Source of the DNA: an uncultured Rhodobacter sp. | GTDB taxonomy: Bacteria > Pseudomonadota > Alphaproteobacteria > Rhodobacterales > Rhodobacteraceae | DNA length: 64,000 nucleotides | Assembly (NCBI GenBank): GCA_945952585.1 | Contig: CAMFII010000004.1 | Span: 186,001 to 250,000, forward strand | Direction of reading: 5' to 3' | In this document: positions 33,142-40,870 of the stretch, one piece after another | How positions within the stretch are numbered: position 1 is the first letter of the stretch | How the letters are laid out: each line of letters begins with the position of its first letter | Notes under the pieces: generated by a model | The model's database searches: none | Seen by the model: the letters and a program-made list of their open reading frames with translations, nothing else | Told to the model about the DNA's origin: nothing | Program-made: the position numbers and the translations under genes

Positions 33142-34920
33142 TCATTTCCAGCAGGAGACGAGAACCGTCATCGCCAGCGCCTGCCGCGTCAGATCCTCGG
33201 GCGGCAGCGCGCCAACCTCGGTCGAGGCGGTCGTCTTGATCCCTGCAGCTGTCAGGCGCTCGGCAATCGCACCCGAGGCGGCAGCAAAGGCAACCTCGGC
33301 GGGCAGGACCTGTTTGCCGTCGCTGGCGCGCGGCAAGAGCATTCCCACCACTGCGCCTGTTCCGTCAAGGACAGGGCCGCCCGCGTCCCCGGCGCGCGTT
33401 GCGAGATCCAGCCGCTTGAGACCGGGTTCGCCGTTCAGGCCGGTCTGGGCCTCGACCGTGCCGAAGGTCAGCGTCGGGGCGGGCAGGGCGTCTTCATAGG
33501 GGTAGCTCGCCAGGGCAACTTGGGCGCCGATCCGTTCCGCCAGCGGCTGGAAGCGGGCGTAGCCGCGCGGGGCGAGCTTTGTCTTGGGCGTCAGCACGGC
33601 AAGCCCGGTCGCCTCATCGGTCAGGCTGACCTCCATCTCGGTGCCGCCGTCGATGGTGACGCGGGTGCAGGAGCGCAGGGCATCAGTGGTCGTCAGGACA
33701 CGGCCGGACGCGTCGATGAAGAAGCCCGAGCGCGAATAGTCGGGACGGCGCAGGTCCAGCCCCGCGACCATGCCCTGCTTCTGCGCATCGTCCATCGGCG
33801 CAAGGCCCGGGTCCAGCGCGCGGTCGCCCGTCGGCTTGAAGCTCGATTTCATCGCGGCCAGCGCCGGGGCAACCTCGTCCGACTTCGCCACCGGCCAGAC
33901 CAGCGTGTACCCTTTGACCAGGCCACCGGCGAGTTCGACATGGGTGAAGCTTTCGATCTCGCCGTTCCGGCCAGAGATCTCGAAGCCGCGTTCCGAACGG
34001 TCGCGCGGGCCGTCAAGCGGCACGATCTCAAGCGACTGCATCATGTCGTAAAGGCCGTAAAGCGTTGTCAGATCGCCCGGTTCGCTGATGAGAAGGGCGC
34101 GCACGCCGCTGCCGTTCTTTTCGCGGTACTGAACAAAAGGCGGGGCATAACTGTCGAATTCCACCATCGCGAGCGGCAGGGTGATGTCGATGCCGGCCTC
34201 CGGTTCGCTGACCGGCGTCAGGCCCAGCTTCGCCATCGCGCCGCGATAGGCGGCAAGCAGAGAGCTGCGCTGCGCCGAGGTCAGGACGCCCGTCGCTTCG
34301 GCCGCATTGGCCTCTTGCCAGGCCTGCATCGCCGCCCTCGTGCCCGAACCGAAAGCGCCGTCGATCGCGGCGTCGTAATGGCCGAACCACCCGAGCGCCG
34401 CCTGCAACTCTTTCCGCTCGTCCAGCGTCAGCGCGCCTTCCGAGGCCTTCGCCTGTTCAGGGGTCTCATCCTGGGCTGCGGGCTGCGGGGCCGGATCGAC
34501 CGGGATGACCGCGGTCGCATCGGGTGTCGCCGCCGGATCGGTCTGGATCACGGGATCGGGCAGGGCGGTGACCGCAGGCGGGGCAGTCTCGCCCGCGGCG
34601 GGCCAGAACTGCTTGCGGAACTTCCGCCCGTCGTTGATGAAGCTGTCGCCCGGGATCAGACGCTCGCGCTTCAGGTCGCGCAGCTTGGCGTCGGCGTCGG
34701 CCGCGTCATAGGGGCCGAGCAGGATCGCATACCAGCCCGAGGACAGCCCGTAGCCGGAGACATCCGGGAAAGCCCCGGCATAGGCGCGGGCGCGCGTGCT
34801 GCCTTCCTCGAGCGTGGGCTGGGCCTCGATCTGGATCCAGACCTGTGAGGCCAGGGCGGGGGAGCCGAGCAAAAGGGTGAAGAGAACGGCCAAACGAACT
34901 GCAAATGCCTTAAGTCTCAC
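33142..34920 (-). CDS. Exported SPOR-like / peptidoglycan-binding / inactive trypsin-like protease protein
   Basis: A 592-aa exported protein. Residues 1-25 are a signal peptide (MRLKAFAVRLAVLFTLLLGS, then PALAS). Residues 26-105 resemble a SPOR-like domain (VWIQIEAQPTLEEG, WYAILLGPYD). After a Pro/Ala-rich linker, 165-225 form a peptidoglycan-binding domain (GWFGHYDAAIDGAFGSGTR). The C-terminal 395-560 have a trypsin/DegP-like fold (SGFFIDASGRVLTTTDALRS). The active-site GDSGGP is replaced by GDAGGP at 511-516 (Ala513), and no catalytic His follows LTTT. It should bind the wall and perhaps peptides but not cleave. It is divergent from glyQ. Confidence 0.76.
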   Translation of the reverse strand: MRLKAFAVRLAVLFTLLLGSPALASQVWIQIEAQPTLEEGSTRARAYAGAFPDVSGYGLSSGWYAILLGPYDAADADAKLRDLKRERLIPGDSFINDGRKFRKQFWPAAGETAPPAVTALPDPVIQTDPAATPDATAVIPVDPAPQPAAQDETPEQAKASEGALTLDERKELQAALGWFGHYDAAIDGAFGSGTRAAMQAWQEANAAEATGVLTSAQRSSLLAAYRGAMAKLGLTPVSEPEAGIDITLPLAMVEFDSYAPPFVQYREKNGSGVRALLISEPGDLTTLYGLYDMMQSLEIVPLDGPRDRSERGFEISGRNGEIESFTHVELAGGLVKGYTLVWPVAKSDEVAPALAAMKSSFKPTGDRALDPGLAPMDDAQKQGMVAGLDLRRPDYSRSGFFIDASGRVLTTTDALRSCTRVTIDGGTEMEVSLTDEATGLAVLTPKTKLAPRGYARFQPLAERIGAQVALASYPYEDALPAPTLTFGTVEAQTGLNGEPGLKRLDLATRAGDAGGPVLDGTGAVVGMLLPRASDGKQVLPAEVAFAAASGAIAERLTAAGIKTTASTEVGALPPEDLTRQALAMTVLVSCWK

Positions 34921-35089
34921 GCCAACCTCGTCCTGCGTCGTGCTTGTGAAATCGAGGCGTATCTAGCAGAGCCCTTGGCGGATGCACGTCAAATCCGACA
35001 GAGGAAATACCACTTCCTTGCCGGGGGCACACATTGACCCTTTGACCCGCCTTGCCTATGGAAGGGGCGCCTTCTTCAGGAGACTTGCG

Positions 35090-36028
35090 ATGACCGGCAG
35101 CCCCAGCACGCCCAAGAGCTTTCAGGAAATCCTGATGCGGCTTCAGGCCTATTGGGCCGCCCAGGGCTGCGCCGTTCTCCAGCCCTATGACATGGAAGTG
35201 GGGGCGGGCACCTTCCACCCGGGCACCACGCTGCGCTCGCTCGGCTCGCGCCCCTGGGCCGCGGCCTATGTCCAGCCCTCGCGCCGCCCGACCGACGGGC
35301 GCTATGGCGAGAACCCGAACCGGCTCCAGCACTACTACCAGTACCAGGTCCTCATCAAACCGTCGCCGCCCGACCTGCAGGCGCTGTATCTCGGCTCGCT
35401 CCAGGCGATCGGCATCGACATGGACCTGCACGACATCCGCTTTGTCGAGGATGACTGGGAAAGCCCGACGCTCGGCGCGTGGGGCCTCGGCTGGGAGGTG
35501 TGGTGCGACGGGATGGAGGTCAGCCAGTTCACCTATTTCCAGCAGGTCGGCGGCCATGACTGCAAGCCGGTCTCGGGCGAGCTGACCTACGGGCTGGAGC
35601 GGCTGGCGATGTATGTCCTTGGCATCGACCATGTCATGGACATGCCGTTCAACGATCCGCAGTCGCCGATCTCGCTGACCTATGGCGACATCTTCCGCCA
35701 GACCGAGCAGGAATATTCGCGCTGGAACTTCGATCAGGCCGATACCGAGATGCTGTTCCAGCATTTCCGCGATGCCGAGACCGAGTGCGAGCGCATCCTC
35801 GCTGCCCCGGTGCGCGACAAGGCGGGCCGCGCCATCATCATGGCGCACCCGGCCTATGACCAATGCATCAAGGCCAGCCACCTCTTCAACCTGCTCGACG
35901 CCCGCGGGGTGATTTCGGTCACCGAACGGCAGGCCTATATCGGCCGCGTCCGGGCGCTGGCCAAGAAATGCGCCGATGCCTTCGTCATGACCGAGGCGGG
36001 CGGCGGCAATCCGGCGGAGGCCGCGTGA
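35090..36028 (+). CDS. glyQ: Glycine-tRNA ligase alpha subunit
   Basis: A 312-aa class II aminoacyl-tRNA synthetase subunit with the catalytic core that activates glycine. [51 protein letters not shown] and [10 protein letters not shown] are family hallmarks. CAGGAGA lies seven bases before the ATG at 35090; the earlier in-frame ATG at 34982 has no such site. Its stop overlaps the next gene (GTGA). The beta subunit glyS follows at 38563, with three genes between. Confidence 0.96.
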   Translation: MTGSPSTPKSFQEILMRLQAYWAAQGCAVLQPYDMEVGAGTFHPGTTLRSLGSRPWAAAYVQPSRRPTDGRYGENPNRLQHYYQYQVLIKPSPPDLQALYLGSLQAIGIDMDLHDIRFVEDDWESPTLGAWGLGWEVWCDGMEVSQFTYFQQVGGHDCKPVSGELTYGLERLAMYVLGIDHVMDMPFNDPQSPISLTYGDIFRQTEQEYSRWNFDQADTEMLFQHFRDAETECERILAAPVRDKAGRAIIMAHPAYDQCIKASHLFNLLDARGVISVTERQAYIGRVRALAKKCADAFVMTEAGGGNPAEAA

Positions 36029-36546
36029 CGGCTGGGAAACTTGTGGCGGGGGCCATCGTGCTGACAGGGTTGATTGCCGGCATCGCGATGTGGTGGCTGC
36101 AGGTCTACGCCTATTACGAGCCTGCCGTCTTCGCGCAGGGGCAGGAAATCACCTTGATGCCGATCGAGGGTGACGTGCCCGAGGCGATCGCCGTGGCGAA
36201 CCTGCAGGGGATAGACGCCACCTCGTCGCCGCTGCGCTTCCGCGCCTGCTTCACCACGCCCCTGTCGCTGGCGACGCTGACCGAGACGTACCGGCTTTAC
36301 GACAAGCCCGAGCCCCTGAATGCGCCGTCCTGGTTCGACTGCTTCGACGCAAATGCCATTGGCGAGGCGCTGGAGCGGGGCGAGGCGCTGGCTTTCCTGT
36401 CGATCCCGGATGTCGAATCCCGGACAGACCCGCAAACCGGCAAGGTCCGTCCCTCGGGCGTGGACCGGGTCGTGGCGGTCTTTCCCGACGGGCGCGCCTA
36501 TGCCTGGCACCAACTGAACGCCGCTGATCAGGAGCAAAGCCAATGA
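36025..36546 (+). CDS. Membrane-anchored DUF6446-like protein
   Basis: A 173-aa protein with one N-terminal transmembrane helix (about residues 5-27) and a periplasmic domain containing [39 protein letters not shown] and [20 protein letters not shown]. The arrangement next to glyQ and the sequence pattern fit the DUF6446 family found near glyQ/glyS in Rhodobacteraceae. No function is known. The GTG start at 36025 overlaps the glyQ stop and its own stop overlaps the gltS start (ATGA), so all three are coupled. Confidence 0.72.
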   Translation: MTAGKLVAGAIVLTGLIAGIAMWWLQVYAYYEPAVFAQGQEITLMPIEGDVPEAIAVANLQGIDATSSPLRFRACFTTPLSLATLTETYRLYDKPEPLNAPSWFDCFDANAIGEALERGEALAFLSIPDVESRTDPQTGKVRPSGVDRVVAVFPDGRAYAWHQLNAADQEQSQ

Positions 36547-37754
36547 CCGGCGCGCCGATCTCGGTTCCCGCCTTCGAGGCGGCGACCCTGGGTTTCCTGG
36601 TCTACCTGATCGGCGTGCAGATCACCCACCGCCTCCGCTTCCTGCGCGACTTCAACATCCCCGAGCCGGTCAGCGGCGGCCTGATCGCGGCGCTGGTGAC
36701 GCTTGGCATCTACCTGCTCATCGGTCGTCCAGTCGAGTTCGACCTTTCGGTGCGCGACTACCTTCTGATCCTGTTCTTCTCGGGGATCGGCCTGAATGCC
36801 CGGCTGACCGATCTGGCCAGCCGCGGCAAGCCGCTCCTGATCCTGCTCGGGCTGACGGTCTGCCTGATCTTCCTGCAGAATGTCCTCGGGCTGTTCACCG
36901 CCCTGGCCTTCGGCCTGCCGCCCAATCTCGGGGTGCTGCTCGGATCGGCCAGCCTCATCGGCGGTCACGGCACGACCATCGCCTGGGCCCCGGCCGTGGC
37001 CGAGGAGACCGGGTTTCCCGGCGCGATGGAGCTTGGCATCGCCAGCGCGACGCTCGGCCTGATCGCCGCTGCGCTGCTTGGGGGGCCGGTCGCGCGCTTC
37101 CTGATCGAGCGCAACAAGCTTGAGCCGGCGCAGTCCGATGCAGCCCCCGCGCTTGGCATCGAATTCGCGGACGAGGCGAAGACCTCGATCACGCCCACCG
37201 ACCTGATGCGGGCGATGATGACGCTGCATGTGGTGATGATCATCGGGCTTGCCTTGTCCGACACGATCGCGCTGACCGGGCTGAAGCTGCCGAGCTTCGT
37301 CCCCTGCATGCTGGTCGCGATTGCCTATGCCAACCTGGTCCCGCTGGTCCTGCCGCGCCTGCCGCGCGTCGCGGGAACGCCGGCCCTGTCGCTTGTCACC
37401 GATTTCGCGCTTGGCGCCTTCCTTGCCATGTCGCTGATGGCGATGCAGCTCTGGACGCTGAAGGGTCTTGGCTTGCTCATGGCCGTGTCCGTGACGCTGC
37501 AGACGGTGATGGCGGTGGCCTTCGTGCTGTTCCTGCTGTTCCGCCTGATGGGCGGGCAGTACCTTGCGGCGGTTCTGGCGGCCGGCTTCCTTGGCTTCGG
37601 CCTTGGCGCCACCCCGACCGCCATCGCCAACATGAACGCCGTGACCAAGCGCTACGGCCCCGCACCCCTGGCCTTCGTCATCCTGCCGCTGGTCTCGGCC
37701 TTCTTCGTGGACATCGCCAACGCGGCGGTGATCCAGCTTTTCCTTGCCCTGTAG
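36543..37754 (+). CDS. gltS: Sodium/glutamate symporter
   Basis: A 403-aa carrier of the ESS (GltS) family. Two inverted halves each carry a glycine-rich pore loop: LLGSASLIGGHGTTIAWAP and LGFGLGATPTAIANMNAV. IPEPVSGGLIAAL near residue 38 is typical. It imports glutamate with Na+. It overlaps the DUF6446-like gene by four bases and so is expressed in the glyQ operon. No physiological link to glycyl-tRNA synthetase is obvious. Confidence 0.92.
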   Translation: MTGAPISVPAFEAATLGFLVYLIGVQITHRLRFLRDFNIPEPVSGGLIAALVTLGIYLLIGRPVEFDLSVRDYLLILFFSGIGLNARLTDLASRGKPLLILLGLTVCLIFLQNVLGLFTALAFGLPPNLGVLLGSASLIGGHGTTIAWAPAVAEETGFPGAMELGIASATLGLIAAALLGGPVARFLIERNKLEPAQSDAAPALGIEFADEAKTSITPTDLMRAMMTLHVVMIIGLALSDTIALTGLKLPSFVPCMLVAIAYANLVPLVLPRLPRVAGTPALSLVTDFALGAFLAMSLMAMQLWTLKGLGLLMAVSVTLQTVMAVAFVLFLLFRLMGGQYLAAVLAAGFLGFGLGATPTAIANMNAVTKRYGPAPLAFVILPLVSAFFVDIANAAVIQLFLAL

Positions 37755-37825
37755 CTCAACTCCCTATTGTTTTGCATTGCCGGCACAAGCGCTGCTAAAA
37801 AAGGGCAAAACAGAGCAGGTGCAGG

Positions 37826-38533
37826 ATGGGAAGGGATACAGACAAAGCCACGCAACCCGGCGTGTTCAAGCGCGCCCTCGCGGCGGCTGAGGCGGCCGCC
37901 GGCGGCGAGATGGAGCGCAGCGAGGATTTCGCGCTGTACAAGTATCCCGATTACGAGACCTACCGCGCCATCCAGACTGACGGCAACAAGGCCAAGCTCA
38001 AGCGGCAGTTCGTCAAGGAATCCCATATCGAGACGCTGGCGAAGTTCCTGAACGATACACTCGGCGTGACAGGCTTCGGTCTTTGCCACGGCACCCGGCG
38101 CGGGGCCGAGCAGGCCTGGTTCGCCCGCTATCTGTCCGGCGCGCCCGAGGTGATCGGCACCGAGATCTCGGACACCGCCGACCAGTTCCCAAAGACCGTC
38201 CAGTGGGACTTTCACGAGACCCGGGACGACTGGGTCGGCCGGGCTGATTTCGTCTATTCCAACTCCTGGGACCATGCCTTCGATCCCGTCCGGGCATTCG
38301 CGGCCTGGATCGGCCAACTGCGGCCGGGCGGCCTCCTCCTGCTTGACTACACGCGAGGCCAGACGCCCGACGCTTCCAACGCGCTCGACCCCTTCGGCGT
38401 GAGCTTCGAGCGGCTGCAGGAGATGCTTGTGACGAATTTCGCCGCCGAGGGCAGCTTCATGCCGGTCATCGATACCCGCAAAACCAATCCCGACTATCGG
38501 GCACGCGTTGTGGTCTTCCGCAAGAACGGCTAG
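37826..38533 (+). CDS. SAM-dependent methyltransferase-like protein
   Basis: A 235-aa protein with a Rossmann-like class I methyltransferase fold: GFGLCHGTRRGAEQAWFARYL covers motif I and EVIGTEISDTA has the acidic residue after strand 2. ADFVYSNSWDHAFDP and LRPGGLLLLDYTRGQ cover later strands. The acceptor is unknown; sugar or lipid methylation is possible. It lies 71 bases after gltS and 29 before glyS on the same strand. A start at 37826 follows a GGTGCAGG-type site. Confidence 0.72.
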   Translation: MGRDTDKATQPGVFKRALAAAEAAAGGEMERSEDFALYKYPDYETYRAIQTDGNKAKLKRQFVKESHIETLAKFLNDTLGVTGFGLCHGTRRGAEQAWFARYLSGAPEVIGTEISDTADQFPKTVQWDFHETRDDWVGRADFVYSNSWDHAFDPVRAFAAWIGQLRPGGLLLLDYTRGQTPDASNALDPFGVSFERLQEMLVTNFAAEGSFMPVIDTRKTNPDYRARVVVFRKNG

Positions 38534-38562
38534 GACACCGCCGAACGACTTCCGGTGGACCG

Positions 38563-40713
38563 ATGCCCGATCTCCTGCTTGAACTCTTTTCCGAGGAAAT
38601 TCCTGCCCGCATGCAGGGCAAGGCGCGCGAGGACCTGAAATCGCTCGTGACGAACGGTCTGGTCGAAGCGGGGCTGACCTATGCCTCGGCCGGAGCCTTT
38701 TCGACCCCGCGCCGGTTGGTCCTGTCGGTCGAAGGGCTTTCGGGCCAATCGCCCACGTTGAAGGAAGAACGGAAAGGGCCTCGGTCGGACGCGCCCGAGG
38801 CCGCGCTCGAGGGCTTCCTGCGCTCGACCGGCCTGACCCGCGACCAGCTGGAACTCCGCGACGAGAAGAAGGGCCAGGTCTGGTTCGCCGTCATCGAGAA
38901 ACCCGGCCGCGCCGCGCCCGAGATCGTGGCCGAGGTGGTCGAGCAGGTCATCCGCAGCTTCCCCTGGCCGAAGTCGATGCGGTGGGGCTCGGGCTCGCTC
39001 CGGTGGGTGCGCCCGCTCCATTCGATCCTGTGCTTGCTGACCGACGAAAGCGGCGCCTCCGTCGTGCCGCTCACCGTCGAGGGCATCACCGCCGGCAACA
39101 CCACCGAAGGCCACCGCTTCATGTCGAAGGGCCGCTTCCCGGTCTCCTCTTTCGATGACTACCGCGCGAAGCTCCTCAAGGCCCATGTCGTCCTCGACAG
39201 CGCCGAGCGCGAGGCGCGGATCTGGCACGACGCCACAACTGCCGCCTTTGCCCAGGGCCTTGAAGTGGCTGAAGACAAGGGCCTGCTGGCCGAGGTTGCG
39301 GGGCTGGTCGAATGGCCGGTCATGCTGATGGGCGCGATCCCCGAACGCTTCCTCGACCTGCCGCCCGAGGTGCTGCAGACCTCGATGAAGGAGCACCAGA
39401 AGTTCTTCTCGGTGAAGAACCCGCGCACGGGGCGGATCGAGAAATTCGTGACCGTCGCCAACCGCGAGACGGCCGACCACGGCGAGACCGTGCTGAAGGG
39501 CAACCTCAAGGTGCTGTCGGCCCGCCTGTCGGACGCCAAGTTCTTCTGGGAAAACGACCTGCGCACGGTCAAGACCGTGGGGATGGAAGGCATGGCCGCC
39601 GGCCTCGCCAACGTCACCTTCCACAACAAGCTCGGGAGCCAGGCCGACCGCATCGCCCGGATCGAGGCGCTGGCCCGCGAAATCGCGCCGTTGGTCGGCG
39701 CGGCCCCCGATCTCGCCGCCGAGGCCGCCCGGGTGGTCAAGGCCGACCTGCAATCGGCGATGGTCGGCGAATTCCCCGAACTCCAGGGCACCATGGGCGG
39801 CTACTACGCCCGCGCAGCCGGCCTGCCGGACGCGATCGCCGCTGCCTGCAAGGCCCATTACTCGCCGCTCGGGCCGTCTGATGAAGTGCCGACCGAGCCG
39901 GTCAGCGTTGCCGTGGCGCTGGCCGACAAGATCGACACGCTGGCGGGGTTCTGGGCCATCGACGAGAAGCCGACGGGATCGAAGGACCCGTTCGCGCTGC
40001 GGCGGGCCGCTCTCGGCGTGACCCGGCTGCTGCTGGCGAACGGGTCGCGCCTGTCACTCCTCCAGCTTTTGCTCGATCCGATCCGGCGCTGCCGGGCCTC
40101 GATGGTCCGCGCCGGGTCATTCCCCGCGGCGGAGATCCCCGACCTGTCGAATGACAGGGTCGAGAAGGAATGTGCTCTGGTACTGGCCGGCGACCTCCTC
40201 GCCTTCTTCCACGACCGCCTGAAGGTCTTCCTGCGTGACCAGGGCATCCGCCACGACATCATCGACGCCGTCCTTGCCATGCCGGGGAACGACGACCTGA
40301 CGCTGCTCGTGAAACGCGCCGAGGCGCTGTCGGCCACGCTCAAGACCGAGGATGGCGCGAACCTGATCCAGGGCTTCAAGCGGGCGAACAACATCCTGAC
40401 CCAGGCCGAGGAAAAGGACGGCGTCGAATACTCCTTCGGCGCCGATCCGAAATTCGCCGAAGGTCCCGAGGAAAAGGTGCTCTTCGCCGCCCTCGACCGC
40501 GCCGAGGCTGCCATCGCCCCGGCCATGAAGGCCGAGGATTTCCCTGCAGCGATGACCGCGATGGCCGCGCTCCGCGCCCCGATCGATGCCTTCTTCACCG
40601 CCGTGCAGATCAACAGCGACAACCAGGTCATCCGCCGCAACCGCCTGAACCTGCTTCACCGGATCCGCGCGACCTGTGGGCAGGTGGCAGATCTGACGAA
40701 GATCGAGGGGTGA
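38563..40713 (+). CDS. glyS: Glycine-tRNA ligase beta subunit
   Basis: A 716-aa subunit of the tetrameric bacterial GlyRS, holding tRNA-binding and HD-like domains. LLLELFSEEIPARMQGKAREDL opens the protein. FAVIEKPGRAAPEIVAEVV, KSMRWGSGSLRWVRPLHSIL, TEGHRFMSKG, KEHQKFFSVKN and QGTMGGYYAR are family hallmarks. The C-terminal part matches the anticodon-binding domain. Length is normal. It lies 29 bases after the methyltransferase gene and 157 before the PPDK-like gene. Confidence 0.96.
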   Translation: MPDLLLELFSEEIPARMQGKAREDLKSLVTNGLVEAGLTYASAGAFSTPRRLVLSVEGLSGQSPTLKEERKGPRSDAPEAALEGFLRSTGLTRDQLELRDEKKGQVWFAVIEKPGRAAPEIVAEVVEQVIRSFPWPKSMRWGSGSLRWVRPLHSILCLLTDESGASVVPLTVEGITAGNTTEGHRFMSKGRFPVSSFDDYRAKLLKAHVVLDSAEREARIWHDATTAAFAQGLEVAEDKGLLAEVAGLVEWPVMLMGAIPERFLDLPPEVLQTSMKEHQKFFSVKNPRTGRIEKFVTVANRETADHGETVLKGNLKVLSARLSDAKFFWENDLRTVKTVGMEGMAAGLANVTFHNKLGSQADRIARIEALAREIAPLVGAAPDLAAEAARVVKADLQSAMVGEFPELQGTMGGYYARAAGLPDAIAAACKAHYSPLGPSDEVPTEPVSVAVALADKIDTLAGFWAIDEKPTGSKDPFALRRAALGVTRLLLANGSRLSLLQLLLDPIRRCRASMVRAGSFPAAEIPDLSNDRVEKECALVLAGDLLAFFHDRLKVFLRDQGIRHDIIDAVLAMPGNDDLTLLVKRAEALSATLKTEDGANLIQGFKRANNILTQAEEKDGVEYSFGADPKFAEGPEEKVLFAALDRAEAAIAPAMKAEDFPAAMTAMAALRAPIDAFFTAVQINSDNQVIRRNRLNLLHRIRATCGQVADLTKIEG

Positions 40714-40870
40714 TTGCCCCCGCGCCGGCCAGATCCGTGCGGATCGGGCATTCGACGCTGACGACCTTCCACCGCAAGGTCGTCCGGGGGGGCTCACTCC
40801 CTCCGTTTCGACTGCAACGCTTGCGTGACGGCCGAACAGGCGTATGCTGCGCCCGAACAGGAGCGCCGCA

